Below, piece after piece: positions 33,681-43,161 of a stretch of 64,000 bases of DNA (the stretch's first letter is position 1; each line of letters starts with the position of its first letter). The notes under the pieces were generated by a model. The model saw only the letters and a program-made list of their open reading frames with translations, was not told the DNA's origin and did not search any database. The DNA is from G963664835 sp963664835 (GTDB taxonomy: Bacteria > Chloroflexota > UBA6077 > FW602-bin22 > JBCLEL01): contig CAXXUG010000022.1 in the NCBI GenBank assembly GCA_963664835.2, positions 77,634 through 141,633 on the forward strand, written 5' to 3'. Position numbers and translations under genes: made by a program.

Positions 33681-34133
33681 TTGGTTACTGGAATAGAACA
33701 TGTCGCTGTCACCGTGACCAGCATCGAAAAGTCGATAGGGTTTTACAGGGATATTCTCGGTCTTAGCGTCCTGTCCGAGCACGAGTTGGAAGGCCAAGAG
33801 ATCGAGCAGATGGCGGACATGCCCGGCACAAGACTCAAGTCCGTCCGCCTGGGCGTCCCCAACTCCGACATGATCATCGATCTGCAAGAGTATTACCACC
33901 CGATCGGCACCCGTGTCGTTAGCCGCACCTGTGATCCCTGCAACGCGCACTTCTGCTTCTTTGTCGAGGATATGGATCAGGCTTACGCCGACATGAAGTC
34001 CAAGGGTGTTCGTTTCAAGTCCGAACCTGTCGTTTTCGACTTGGGACCCGAAGGTATAGTCAAAGTTGTCTGGTTCTATGATCCAGATGACTTCGTTCTT
34101 GAGCTGCTAGAGGTCAAGTCAGCCGAGGGCTAG
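33681..34133 (+). CDS. VOC/glyoxalase-superfamily protein
   Basis: 150 residues from TTG with GGGAGG about 6 nt upstream; an in-frame ATG at 33636 has no such site. It starts GIEHVAVTVTSIEKSIGFYR, with metal ligand positions H (IEHVAV), then NAHFCFFVEDMDQAYADMKS and DPDDFVLELLE (Glu). It resembles methylmalonyl-CoA epimerase/glyoxalase-type single-domain members. The function is open. Confidence 0.82.
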   Translation: MVTGIEHVAVTVTSIEKSIGFYRDILGLSVLSEHELEGQEIEQMADMPGTRLKSVRLGVPNSDMIIDLQEYYHPIGTRVVSRTCDPCNAHFCFFVEDMDQAYADMKSKGVRFKSEPVVFDLGPEGIVKVVWFYDPDDFVLELLEVKSAEG

Positions 34134-34459
34134 TCTGGTCAGAGGCGCCGGCCTCCGACCCGGACTCTGCAAGACGAGGTTGCGCCCCGTCCAACGACGA
34201 AATGCCCTCAGCACCCGCCTGATCTCCGCGAGCCGAGACCGATGGGATTCTTTAGAATTGGTCGCTGTCGTCCGAACGTGGCTAGGTCTGTGGATCGCGT
34301 CTTGGTCCGAGGGCTCAGTCCGCAGGCGTGCTGTCTGCCGCAGATGCCCCGCCGTGGTAAGTTCCGGGATGCGTCTTGCCGGGGCCTCGCGATCCTACGT
34401 TTGCGTTGAGGGGTCCATTGTCTGAATCCCGGCGCCGTCCTGTCGCCAATCCGGCGTTA

Positions 34460-35285
34460 GTGACGACGTTTCACGACCCGCAGGGCCGCCTCCGTTGGCT
34501 GATCGAAACTCTTGGGGAACGTACCCATACACCGGGCCTTTCCGCTCTTGATCATGCCTACCAGGCTAAAATCGCGGTCATTACCGCAATTACCGATAGT
34601 AGGGTGCGCGGTTTCCTCGCCGACCAAGGGTTTTCATTATTGGTCCACGACAACGAGAGCAGATATGCCTCAAACTGGTTGGCCTTGGAAACCGGACTGA
34701 AGAGCGATGCCACCCGGTTCCATCACTGTGACTTAGATCGATTCCTGCACTGGCTGCTCAAATGGCCCGACGAGCTTTTCCGCGCGGCTCAAAGGATCCC
34801 CACGACCCGGGTTGCTCATGTTTCGGCGCACAGCGTGAGCTTTCCTCTCGCATCCGGCTACTCAGCATCTCACTGAAGGGCCGGCGAATCGCGTGGCCGC
34901 GCGCGCGTTCGGGCTCCCGGACATAGACCTCTTTAGCGGCTCGTTCGGATTCGGTCGCGACGCGGCACAAGCACTCGTAAGTGACGGCGCTCGCTCGGAA
35001 GCCAGCTTCTTCGTTGAGGCCATCAACGTCCCCTTCCGATTAGGGCTGCCCATCGAGACATTAACAGTCGAAGGGCTTGAGTGGGAGACACCCGACCAAT
35101 ACCAACGTGAGATAGACCAACTCGGCTACGAAGAGTGGTTGGACAGATTCCAATCACCGGAGGAATGGAAGTTCCGCTCCCAAATGGCCGCAAATTGGAT
35201 CGAGATGTGCTGTAAAGCCGGAACCCTTGTCGTTGGGAAAAACGCCGCCGGTTCTGAGAAAATGGGTCAAGATCGGTCGAATTGA
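34460..35285 (+). pseudogene. Glycosyltransferase-like gene split by a frameshift
   Basis: Part 1 (from GTG 34460, or TTG 34376) reads VTTFHDPQGRLRWLIETLGE through a GT-A-like region to the acidic motif FHHCDLDRFLHWLLKWPDEL. Near 34825-34840 the frame is lost. Part 2 resumes as HPATQHLTEGPANRVAARAF with GLPDIDLFSGSFGFGRDAAQ and IETLTVEGLEWETPDQY, to the stop at 35285. Together the parts give one protein of about 275 residues, resembling predicted glycosyltransferases of Chloroflexota. I infer the family from the DLD motif and layout. It may be a true pseudogene or an error. Confidence 0.6.
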
Positions 35286-35301
35286 AGTGAGGGCGAGAAC
35301 T

Positions 35302-36459
35302 GTGAATACTTCGAAGATTGAGCTTGTCAGGTCCCAAGTTCCGGTCACTGAAAGGTTGGCGTATCTCAACACCGGCTCGGTTGGCCCGTTACCAACGGTC
35401 GCCGGCGACGCGATCGGCCAGGCCCTTCGCCAAGAGTTGGCCGAGGGCAGAGTCGGCAAGGCGGCAGCCGAAAGAGGGGACACCCTTAGCGCGGCGGTGC
35501 GAGCCCAGTTCTCCGCCATTGTAGGGACCTCGTCCGATGAGATCGCTCTGACCCACTCCACCGGCGAAGGCATGAACGTCGCGCTTTGGAGTGTGGAGTG
35601 GGAATATGGCGACGAGGTTCTGACGACGAACATCGAGCATTCCGCTGCCAGCATTCCTTTGTCTATACTCGCTCGCAGGCGCGGCATAGTGATCCGCGAA
35701 GTTGACTTGGGACTCGGCGAGGCTGATGCGGTCACCGCTTTGGCCGAGTCGATCGGCCCGAGATCCCGGATGATTGTGGTTTCGCACGTCTCCTACTCGA
35801 CCGGCGCTCGGCTGCCCGTTGCCGAGATTGGCGAACTGGCGCGAGAAAACGGCCTGCGGTACGTCGTGGATGGCGCCCAGGCAGTTGGAGCAGTTCCCGT
35901 CGACGTCGGTGTGATGGGCGCTGATTTCTATTCGATTCCCGGACAGAAGTGGCTGTGCGGGCCTCAGGATGTTGGCGCGTTGTGGGTAAACCTCAAGCAG
36001 TTGCCGGCCTTCGAGCGGACTTTCGGTGGCTACCGCTCGAATACTGAGTCGATTCCAGGGGAAGAGAGCGGTGTGCATCCTGATGCCCGCCGGTTCGAGA
36101 TAGGCGACAGAAGCGTTCCCCTATTAGCCGGGCAAGCCGCCAGCTTGGACTGGGTGCGAAATCAAGTTGGCCTTGGCTGGATACACGACCGGGTGTCTCG
36201 ACTGACCGATTACGCCCGCCGGCGATTGTCATCGGTCGCCGGCCTGTCGATCCTCACGCCGGCAAGCATGCAGGCTGGTCTACTTTCCTTCCAAGTTGAC
36301 GGTTGGGATTCTGGTGAGTTAGTCTTGAAACTAGCCGCCGAAGGCTTCATCGCTCGATGGATCCTCCGTCCATATTGTGTACGAGTCTCTTGCGGCTTTT
36401 ATAATACTGAGTCCGAGATTGATAGGCTGGCGTTCACCATCGAAAGTCTGCGGAAGTGA
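35302..36459 (+). CDS. Class V aminotransferase-fold PLP enzyme
   Basis: About 385 residues. The start is GTG 35302 or GTG 35287. Features: AYLNTGSVGPLP, THSTGEGMN, NIEHSAASIPL, the PLP-binding RYVVDGAQAVGAVPVDV, the Schiff-base Lys in YSIPGQKWLCGPQDVGALW, and GGYRSNTE. It is in the group of isopenicillin-N-epimerase-like and cysteine-desulfurase-like enzymes. No Fe-S assembly gene is near, so a racemase, lyase or aminotransferase role is equally possible. It overlaps the next gene by 4 nt. Confidence 0.87.
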   Translation: MNTSKIELVRSQVPVTERLAYLNTGSVGPLPTVAGDAIGQALRQELAEGRVGKAAAERGDTLSAAVRAQFSAIVGTSSDEIALTHSTGEGMNVALWSVEWEYGDEVLTTNIEHSAASIPLSILARRRGIVIREVDLGLGEADAVTALAESIGPRSRMIVVSHVSYSTGARLPVAEIGELARENGLRYVVDGAQAVGAVPVDVGVMGADFYSIPGQKWLCGPQDVGALWVNLKQLPAFERTFGGYRSNTESIPGEESGVHPDARRFEIGDRSVPLLAGQAASLDWVRNQVGLGWIHDRVSRLTDYARRRLSSVAGLSILTPASMQAGLLSFQVDGWDSGELVLKLAAEGFIARWILRPYCVRVSCGFYNTESEIDRLAFTIESLRK

Positions 36460-37196
36460 CTAGAGATTTGAGTCAGGCGCGACCTACGATTTGGCCTGTC
36501 GCACGCGTAGACCTCCTCAAAGCGGGATTGGCGCTCCTGGTCGCCGTTGCGCTGCTTGCAGTCGACTTCGAATCGGCCGGCGCGAGCGAGCCCACGTCGA
36601 GCGACGGCGTCTATCAATTGCCAGACAGCCTGCCCCAATCAAACTCTATCGCCCCCTTGTCGGTTCCCTACAGATCGCAACTCGTCGCCGGCGACCCATA
36701 TTCGAATAGCAACTGCGGACCTGCAGTGTTGGCGATGACGTTTGCCTATTACGGACTCCCTGTCTCGATAAGTGAAGCTCGCCAAGACATTAATTCCTAC
36801 ATGGGACTATGGAGCTACGACAATGGTTCCAGTTGGCTTTCTATGAGGTGGGCAGCTCAAATCCACGGACTCGAAACATACGGGTTGCTGGACGAGGATT
36901 GGCTGTACACTAAGTGGTCGCTGTTCGATCTCCTTGCCGAGTCCTCCCAGGGCAATCCCTCAATATTGCTCGTTAGATATTGGGATCTGCCCGGCCACGA
37001 AAATGCCACCTGGTGGGGCGATCACTACATTATCTTTCTCGGCTTGGACGCGAATGGGAACGTCGTCTATCACGATCCGGCGTTCCACGGAGATGCGGGT
37101 GCCTGGCGGACTATGTCCCAGGAGCGACTGATGAGGGCGTGGAACAATACTAGCGTCGGCTTGGTCCGGACCGCGATGTCGCTACGGGGCCGCTAA
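36456..37196 (+). CDS. C39-like peptidase-fold exported protein
   Basis: 246 residues from a GTG inside the preceding stop (GTGA). An N-terminal hydrophobic segment (LLKAGLALLVAVALLAVDF) is a signal or anchor. The papain-like C39 domain follows: Cys in SNSNCGPAVLAMTFAYYG, His in WWGDHYIIFLGL and Asp in VVYHDPAF. It may trim peptides or proteins outside the cell. It is linked to the class V enzyme only by overlap. Confidence 0.82.
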   Translation: MTRDLSQARPTIWPVARVDLLKAGLALLVAVALLAVDFESAGASEPTSSDGVYQLPDSLPQSNSIAPLSVPYRSQLVAGDPYSNSNCGPAVLAMTFAYYGLPVSISEARQDINSYMGLWSYDNGSSWLSMRWAAQIHGLETYGLLDEDWLYTKWSLFDLLAESSQGNPSILLVRYWDLPGHENATWWGDHYIIFLGLDANGNVVYHDPAFHGDAGAWRTMSQERLMRAWNNTSVGLVRTAMSLRGR

Positions 37197-37226
37197 TCGA
37201 GCCGGTCGCCTGACACTCCCCTGCTG

Positions 37227-38198
37227 TCACGACCCGATTACTCGGTATCCGTTGTACTCGTTGTCGTCTCCCGGCGTTGGGCCCTCAAATCCCGGGCAGG
37301 GGGTCGAATCCACCTGTATGTGGATCGTCTCGAAGAGTTCAGCATCCTCATGGATGGCATCCAGGCCGGCCCAAACTCCGCTTGACAAGCCTGTTTCCAG
37401 GTAATCATTAAGCTGCGTTATGGCTCCCCCGTGAGCCAACACCGGCGTCAGCGAGAACCTCTGGCCCAACGGTAGACCTACCACGTTGATCTGCCATTCG
37501 CCGTCGTCGTTCGGCGCGATAGGTCCTTGGGGGTAGATTCGTCCGCCATCGGCCCCTTGCAGCAGGACCATCGCAAGCTGCCCCGATGTCAATCCAAAGG
37601 CGGTACCCGAGATCGTGAACCCGCTGCACAGGAGAGCGTCGTTGGCAGGCGATGCTATTGCTAACGACTCGCTGGGTGGTGGGTCTGAAGTTGGTTCTGG
37701 CGTGACCGATGCTCCGGCGGGTTGCCCGGAATTAGGTACTGGCGTGACGGTTGCTCCGGTTTGTTCGCCCGAACCAGGTGTCGCTGTGGCCGACGGGTCG
37801 GGGACGTTCTGGGAGCCATCGATTTGGCCTGCCGGCTCGCCACTAGGCCGGTTGCTTCCTGATGGCGTACCCTCGACTACGTTAGTTGGAACAAAAGTGC
37901 TATTTACGGCTGGCGACGGGCTCGGACTTGGAGACTGAACTGCCGCCGATACTTGGGTGTTTCTCGGATTAGGCGTATATCCCGCCGGCGGATAGGCGTC
38001 GAATGCGCTCTGAATCTTGATTCGATTGGTCTGCAACTGTTCTTCCGCGAACTCGATAATGTCGATGTCCTCGTCGATCGACAGTTGACCTGACACGATC
38101 AGGCCGATCAGGATTGCCGTTCCTATCAGTGCGATTACTGAGGCCACCACTCCCAGCGGCCGGCGTCCGGTTGACGCGTTGTAAATTGGATATGACAT
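37227..38198 (-). CDS. Membrane-anchored protein with Pro/Ser/Thr linker
   Basis: 323 residues. One N-terminal helix (LGVVASVIALIGTAILIGLI) is followed by a short acidic segment, a long linker of Ser, Pro, Thr and Gly (about 85-190), and an extracellular beta domain (ANDALLCSGFTISGTAFGLT to the end) with two Cys that may pair. The domain resembles bacterial Ig-like 'Gmad2' modules. The role is unknown; cell-wall or surface location is likely. Confidence 0.62.
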   Translation of the reverse strand: MSYPIYNASTGRRPLGVVASVIALIGTAILIGLIVSGQLSIDEDIDIIEFAEEQLQTNRIKIQSAFDAYPPAGYTPNPRNTQVSAAVQSPSPSPSPAVNSTFVPTNVVEGTPSGSNRPSGEPAGQIDGSQNVPDPSATATPGSGEQTGATVTPVPNSGQPAGASVTPEPTSDPPPSESLAIASPANDALLCSGFTISGTAFGLTSGQLAMVLLQGADGGRIYPQGPIAPNDDGEWQINVVGLPLGQRFSLTPVLAHGGAITQLNDYLETGLSSGVWAGLDAIHEDAELFETIHIQVDSTPCPGFEGPTPGDDNEYNGYRVIGS

Positions 38199-38421
38199 GT
38201 CGACATGATTGTAGGTCGGTAATGCGTTGGAGAGCTATTAGTAACCCTTGGTGAGGCGTTAAGGGCACGTTCAAGCACGCGCACCTGTGTGTCAAACATG
38301 TTTCGTTCGCTGTTGGACTGGATGGTTTCTCTTGCTAATCGCTGCGCTCGCCACCGTGAAATCATGAAAGTCCGCGCCAAGAGAAAGTGGGATTTGCGGC
38401 GCTACGATGCGACTAGCGGTG

Positions 38422-39441
38422 CTATCTCCGGCTTGCGAAGATCAGTCCTCCGGGCAGGCTTACCAGCATCACAAGTATGCCAAACAGGAGCGACGCCGCT
38501 GCCGCGCTGGCGCTACTTACCCCGACCGTACCAAAGAAATACACGTATGCGACCTCCCTTACGCCAAATCCGTTCACCGAGACCGGGACAAGTTGGATGG
38601 CCGCGATGATCGGAACGTATAGGACTAGTGATATTAGGGGCAGGTTGATGTTCAGACCAATGAATATCGCATAGTTCACCAACACCAGCGCGAGATGGAA
38701 CGCAAAAGACCAGAACAAAGCCCAAAAGAACGTAGAAGGGCTGCGTATTGCCAGGGCTATCGATGATGCGACGCGGCCGATCCTGTCGAACCATCTTGGG
38801 CCAAGCAGCCGCCGAATTACGGAACTGAAGAATCTCCTGGCATGCCGCGACGCGAATAGGGCCATCACCACCACGAAGAACAGGATCAGGCCTCCGACAA
38901 TCGGAGCGAACTGCCCCGATACCTGAGGACTTAGCAACAGCCCAACCATCGCGGTGAGCGCCAACGTCAGTCCGGAGATGAGCCGCTCGCCGACCACGGA
39001 TGCGACTGCCTCCGGCCCTTTGCCTGTCCGTTTTGCGATATCAGTAATCCGCACGACATCACCGCCGATGTTCGAGGGCAGGAAGTTGTTGAAGAACAGC
39101 CCGACTAGGTACGTATTGAAGAGATATGGCAGTGGGAGGGATGTGACCTGGGCCCGCAGCAATATGCCCCATTTTATCGCGCTCACGATCAATGCCAGGA
39201 TGATAAGAGCGATCGCCATCGCGATTCCGGCAGGCCTGGCTTGCATGATCGCCGTCCACACGTCGTCGATATCCACCAAAAGGCTGAACAGCAGAATCAG
39301 AAGCGTCACGCTGACCACCGGCCTTATCCATTGCTTGAACAGCTGCGGCGCAGGAGCGCGGGTCTCTCGCTCGGAAATCGCTTGATTCTCGCCGGCAGCC
39401 TCCGCCGCCGAGTTCAGGTTTGTCATCCTGTACAGGTCCAT
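38422..39441 (-). CDS. YbhN/AglD-type flippase-like membrane protein (UPF0104)
   Basis: 339 residues with about eight membrane helices and a soluble N-terminus. The family core is present: FFNNFLPSNIGGDVVRITDI with AKRTGKGPEAVASVVGERLI. Relatives include the membrane domain of lysylphosphatidylglycerol synthase and proteins acting on polyprenyl-linked sugars or lipid transfer. It is 24 bp downstream of a TVP38-type gene on the same strand, so a two-gene envelope operon is likely. Confidence 0.88.
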   Translation of the reverse strand: MDLYRMTNLNSAAEAAGENQAISERETRAPAPQLFKQWIRPVVSVTLLILLFSLLVDIDDVWTAIMQARPAGIAMAIALIILALIVSAIKWGILLRAQVTSLPLPYLFNTYLVGLFFNNFLPSNIGGDVVRITDIAKRTGKGPEAVASVVGERLISGLTLALTAMVGLLLSPQVSGQFAPIVGGLILFFVVVMALFASRHARRFFSSVIRRLLGPRWFDRIGRVASSIALAIRSPSTFFWALFWSFAFHLALVLVNYAIFIGLNINLPLISLVLYVPIIAAIQLVPVSVNGFGVREVAYVYFFGTVGVSSASAAAASLLFGILVMLVSLPGGLIFASRR

Positions 39442-39465
39442 TGCGTCGTTCTTGGTCGCATTAGG

Positions 39466-40173
39466 CTAGGCACGAGCCTCTTCTCCCATCACCCGCCGTT
39501 CGAACACAAGCTTCGCCATCCACGCGATCAGCAATAGGAGCGCCACACCGGCGATTCCCCACAGGATCGTGGCCGCCTGTCCCAGGCTGTCCCCCAGTAT
39601 CGAGTAGACGATCGTCGCCGGAAGCTGACCGATTCCGGTCGCGATCATAAACTGCCAGAAACTCACCGGCGTCAGACCCGCGGCATAGCTGACGATGTCG
39701 AACGAAACTACAGGAATTAGACGTGCGAGGAGTATAGATCGCGTGCCGTATCGCTCGAAGAAACGGTCTGTCGCTCGCAGGGCCCGGCCGCCGACCAGCC
39801 TCTCAATTGGTGGTCGTCCCAGGGATCTCGAGATGCCGAAGCAGAGCGCCGCGGCAACCATGGCGCTGCTCCACGACAGGGCGACACCCCAGACGGGACC
39901 GAATATGGCCCCGTTGGCGAGCGTAATGCCGAAGGCCGGCAGCGGAAACGCGATCGATTGGAGGATCATCAGGAGCGCAGAAATCAGTGGGGCCCAAAGT
40001 CCAAACGAAAGAATATACTCACGCAGCGGGCTTATGTCGCCGGTCGTAGCGGCGCTTGAAATCTGAACAATCGCCAGATCGACCTTTTGCCTGGCGTCCG
40101 GCACAGCCAAGTAGACTGCGATCAGAGCCGCGGCCGCCACGACGGTGATGAGAGCCCTAGTCCGCCTGCTCAT
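39466..40173 (-). CDS. TVP38/TMEM64 (SNARE-associated, DedA-like) membrane protein
   Basis: 235 residues. Family marks: FPLPAFGITLANGAIFGPVWG, the membrane-re-entrant RLIPVVSFDIVSYAAGLTPV with the conserved Arg and Pro, and FWQFMIATGIGQLPATIVYS. The superfamily transports or scrambles lipid carriers such as undecaprenyl phosphate. It is the first gene of a pair with the YbhN-type gene. A TTG one codon upstream of the chosen ATG is an alternative. Confidence 0.88.
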   Translation of the reverse strand: MSRRTRALITVVAAAALIAVYLAVPDARQKVDLAIVQISSAATTGDISPLREYILSFGLWAPLISALLMILQSIAFPLPAFGITLANGAIFGPVWGVALSWSSAMVAAALCFGISRSLGRPPIERLVGGRALRATDRFFERYGTRSILLARLIPVVSFDIVSYAAGLTPVSFWQFMIATGIGQLPATIVYSILGDSLGQAATILWGIAGVALLLLIAWMAKLVFERRVMGEEARA

Positions 40174-40408
40174 CAACCTGTGTTCTCTTAACCAACCGAG
40201 CCTGGGGCGATCGCGAGCTTAATCAGTTGTTTGGTTCGAGCTACGCTCGGGCGTTGCAGCCTCACGGACAGCGCCCGAGCCCGCCAACGGCCACGTCGCG
40301 AGCCGGTCGAGGTACTCATTGGGGGAGAGTCGTCACGAGAATCCAGCGTAATGCAGTGTATTATCTGGATTCAGTATATACGGAATTGGCCCTGCGCGCT
40401 ACTCTGCG

Positions 40409-40642
40409 TCAGTCCGCGAACTCGAAGAACTCGCGCAGAAAGACGTAAATCTTCTTCCGGTCTTCCGGGTCGACCGGATGGAGGCCGTAGTGGTTGACGA
40501 TCCGCATCGACATATCCTTCCATTCGCTCCAGCATTTCTGGCAGATATTGTCGAATACTCGCTGGCCCAACTCGCCCGATATGGGCGCCTTGGGTAGCTG
40601 TTCGCCCTCGTTGCCGCATCGGCTGCAAGTAAGTTGGACCAA
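40409..40642 (-). CDS. YggX-like Fe(2+)-trafficking protein
   Basis: 77 residues from TTG 40642, placed by GGAGG 8 nt upstream; a GTG at 40714 has its site too close. It opens with two Cys pairs (TCSRCG and NICQKC), which are not in classical YggX. The YggX pattern then follows: GELGQRVFDNICQKCWSEW, MRIVNHYGLHPVDPEDRKKI and a hydrophobic end FLREFFEF. Predicted role: protection of labile iron-sulfur enzymes; the Cys pairs may bind a metal. Confidence 0.8.
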   Translation of the reverse strand: MVQLTCSRCGNEGEQLPKAPISGELGQRVFDNICQKCWSEWKDMSMRIVNHYGLHPVDPEDRKKIYVFLREFFEFAD

Positions 40643-40859
40643 TCGTTCGTCCTCCGGCGTGGGGTTTCTCGCCCAGAGTCTACCACCGCCCGCTGAATCC
40701 GACGAACATTTCACTCCTATTAGTAGCCGTCCAGACCAATGTCGTCCAGTCTCGCGAGCGTCGTCCGTGCCAAGACATTTCCCGGACGCCGCCTCGGGAT
40801 AGACTGCTTCAACCGCCTCTCGTTCGAGATTCGCGGCATTCCTTCATCAATGTGGCCCC

Positions 40860-40886
40860 TCGATTCGTCATTGGTACGAAAATGAC
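40860..40886 (+). repeat. Palindromic repeat end flanking the IS110 element
   Basis: The 'tcgtcattggtacgaaaatgac' end of the dispersed repeat. The matching repeat resumes at about 42290 on the other side of the transposase gene, so the IS appears to lie in a repeat cluster. Confidence 0.6.
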
Positions 40887-40887
40887 C

Positions 40888-42111
40888 TTACGCGGCTTCG
40901 ATGGTGACCCGATATCCTAAACGTTGAAGGCGTTTGACGCTGCTGCGCACGATGTGGCTCTTGTCCCTCCGGTCGAAGTAGTCGGCACCCAGGTCGTCGT
41001 AGTCGGTGCCATATCGCAGCAGTTGGTAGATGACCTTGAGCACTGTGTGGGCAATGGCAGTGATGGCGCGCTTGCGTCCCCTGCGAGCGGCGATTCTCCG
41101 ATATCGAGCTGAGAGATAGGTGTGCTTGGTTCGTGCAGCGGACTGTGCAACTTCTGTCAGGATCGCGCTGAGCCAAGGGCTGCCCCGGCCGGTGAACCCG
41201 CTCTTGCGCTTGCCGGCGGATTGGTAGTTGCCGGGACTGATCTTGGCCCAAGAGGCAAGGTGTTTTGCCGAAGGGAATCTCGACATGTCAGTACCTATCT
41301 CGGCGATGATGTCCTCAGCAGCACGGCGACCGACTCCGGGGATGGCATCAAGGCGATTGATCGTGTCCTCTAAAGGGGCAAACCTACGGGCGACCTCCTT
41401 GTCGAGATGCGCAATCTGCGTTTCGCACATCTCCAGAGACTGCAGCAGGACTCCAAGCATAAATCGCTGGTGGTGACCCATAGTTCCACGCAGGGCCCAA
41501 CGCAACTCCTCCAGCTTCTTCCTCAGCAACCCTCTGGCCAACTCGGCAAGGACGTTGGGGTCCTGCTCACCAGCAATCAAGGCTCTGAGCATCTCACGCC
41601 CAGAGACCCCGAGAATGTCTGTAGCGACCGAGGCCAACTTGATGTTGCCTCCTTCCAGGACCTTGTGCATCTGGCTGGCGATCTGAGCCTTATTCTGGAC
41701 CACTCTGCGTCGGTAGCGAACTAACTCTCGCAGCTCACGCTGAGGTCGATCGGGGATGAAACTTGGCTTCAACAGGCCGTGCCTGAGTAGCTCCGCAATC
41801 CATTCAGAGTCTCTCACGTCCGTCTTACGACCGGGGACGGCCTTGATCTGGCGCGCGTTTGCCACCACCAACTCGAACTCTTCCTCCAACAGATTGTAGA
41901 TCGGCTTCCAGTACACGCCGGTGCTCTCCATCCCCACAGTGGTGACCCGCATCTCAGTCAACCAATCACCCAGAGTCAGAAGCTCTCCGTAAGTGGTCCC
42001 GAACGTCCGAATCTGCCGATCGTCCGGGGTTATCACACAGGCAGTGACCGACTTCTTGTGGACATCCAGGCCACAGCAGCGTTCACGAAATCGTTCAATT
42101 ACCGAAGTCAT
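40888..42111 (-). CDS. IS110-family DEDD recombinase
   Basis: 407 residues from ATG 42111 with GAGGAG about 7 nt upstream. RuvC-like DEDD domain: CCGLDVHKKSV (Asp), VGMESTGVYWKP (Glu), GRKTDVRDSEW (Asp/Asp). The C-terminal Tnp_20 domain has LDAIPGVGRRAAEDIIAEIG and WAKISPGNYQSAGKRKSG with the conserved Ser nucleophile region. It is full length and looks active. Confidence 0.93.
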   Translation of the reverse strand: MTSVIERFRERCCGLDVHKKSVTACVITPDDRQIRTFGTTYGELLTLGDWLTEMRVTTVGMESTGVYWKPIYNLLEEEFELVVANARQIKAVPGRKTDVRDSEWIAELLRHGLLKPSFIPDRPQRELRELVRYRRRVVQNKAQIASQMHKVLEGGNIKLASVATDILGVSGREMLRALIAGEQDPNVLAELARGLLRKKLEELRWALRGTMGHHQRFMLGVLLQSLEMCETQIAHLDKEVARRFAPLEDTINRLDAIPGVGRRAAEDIIAEIGTDMSRFPSAKHLASWAKISPGNYQSAGKRKSGFTGRGSPWLSAILTEVAQSAARTKHTYLSARYRRIAARRGRKRAITAIAHTVLKVIYQLLRYGTDYDDLGADYFDRRDKSHIVRSSVKRLQRLGYRVTIEAA

Positions 42112-42129
42112 ACCTATCTCCTCTCTTCT

Positions 42130-42290
42130 CGAAAATGGTCTACCGGTTGGGGGCGACCCCAAAACGAGTAAAGTTGGTACGCGTGCTCACTCTTGGCGGA
42201 GTGGCGACAACTAGGTGTACTAGACGGGTCGCCAGAGTCAGATTGGTACCCGAGCTCGAAGCGCCAATGACTCCCGAACTCTTCCAACAA
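42130..42290 (-). ncRNA. Candidate bridge RNA of the IS110 element
   Basis: The non-coding side of the recombinase start holds two strong structures. A 6-bp stem closes a tetraloop (42147-42152 with 42157-42162). A two-step stem pairs TGGCGAC (42202-42208) with GTCGCCA (42228-42234) and encloses CTAG/CTAG. IS110 elements are known to make bridge RNAs from this place. The exact ends and binding loops are not determined. Confidence 0.45.
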
Positions 42291-42299
42291 CCAGTGCAC

Positions 42300-43050
42300 T
42301 CAAGTTTTCATTTCTTGGTGTGCCGGCGCAAGCCGGGATGGGTGATTGGTATGAAAATAGAATGGATTCCCTAACTTCTTATAACTGGAGTCCCACCATT
42401 TTCATTCTCTTATGCGGGCTTCACAAGGCCATGGTGATTCCCGCGAAGGCGAGAATCCACGCACTAACATCCCGCAAACGAACGCCAACCGCGATACCAC
42501 CGTCTAGGTCCAACCGGCGACCTCACTTGGTCTTGGTACGAGAACGTGCGTCCATTTGGTCCGTAACGCCGGCTCTCGACCCGTGGAACGTGCCGGATAA
42601 CAGACTGTCAGACGGCGGCAAAACGACAAAATGTAGCGCGGGGGCTTGTCCCCCGCTTGGGTCGGGGGTGGGAGTGGCGAAATCCGCCGTGAAAAGCCGG
42701 TGTACCAACCCCCAACTCAGGCTCTTGATGCGCTGGTGTGCCGGCGCTAGCCGGCCAATGGGGCCGTCAAGCGTCCCCAATCGTCGATTGCAGGGAGTGA
42801 AGGCGCCGACAAACCGGCAAACCGGCCGACGTGTCAGTTGCACCGAAAAACACCGTAGAGGCGGGTTTAAAACCCGCCGGGAGCCGTGTGGAGAACCACA
42901 GATTCTGCCGGCCCGGACAAAGATCTCGAGCGCCCCTCGTCGGCGCTCGGCCATGGCAAATGTAGCGCGGTCGAAGACTACGCGATGCTAGGGGCTTGTC
43001 CCCCGCTCCCGGAAATCCGGCAGCCAACCCTAGTCCCGAGCGACCGTTGC
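42300..43050 (+). repeat. Cluster of palindromic repeats
   Basis: It holds the 'ttggtgtgccggcgc' hairpin, 'ccatggtgattcccgcgaagg', two GTAGCGCGG units (42634, 42961; the second with the GTCGAAGACTACGCGA variant) and their CCCCCGC hairpins. No gene is credible in it. Confidence 0.7.
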
Positions 43051-43123
43051 TCCCGTTCACCTTGTGAGCGAATCACCGAAGTAGATAGCAGAATTGAATT
43101 TGCGTCGAGCCCAAGATTGGGTC

Positions 43124-43139
43124 TGTTTCACGTGAAACA
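43124..43139. promoter_or_regulatory. parS: parS centromere site
   Basis: TGTTTCACGTGAAACA, the 16-bp palindrome identical to the canonical bacterial parS, 22 bp after the stop of parB. ParB would load here and spread. Confidence 0.95.
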
Positions 43140-43161
43140 ACCATCGTGCGACTCTCCTCGG

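Larger units (their letters stand above)
40887..42290 (-). mobile_element. IS110-family insertion sequence (ends approximate)
   Basis: One DEDD recombinase gene plus ~180 bp of structured non-coding DNA at its 5' side. There are no terminal inverted repeats, as usual for IS110. Ends are inferred from where the dispersed repeats stop and resume. Confidence 0.75.
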
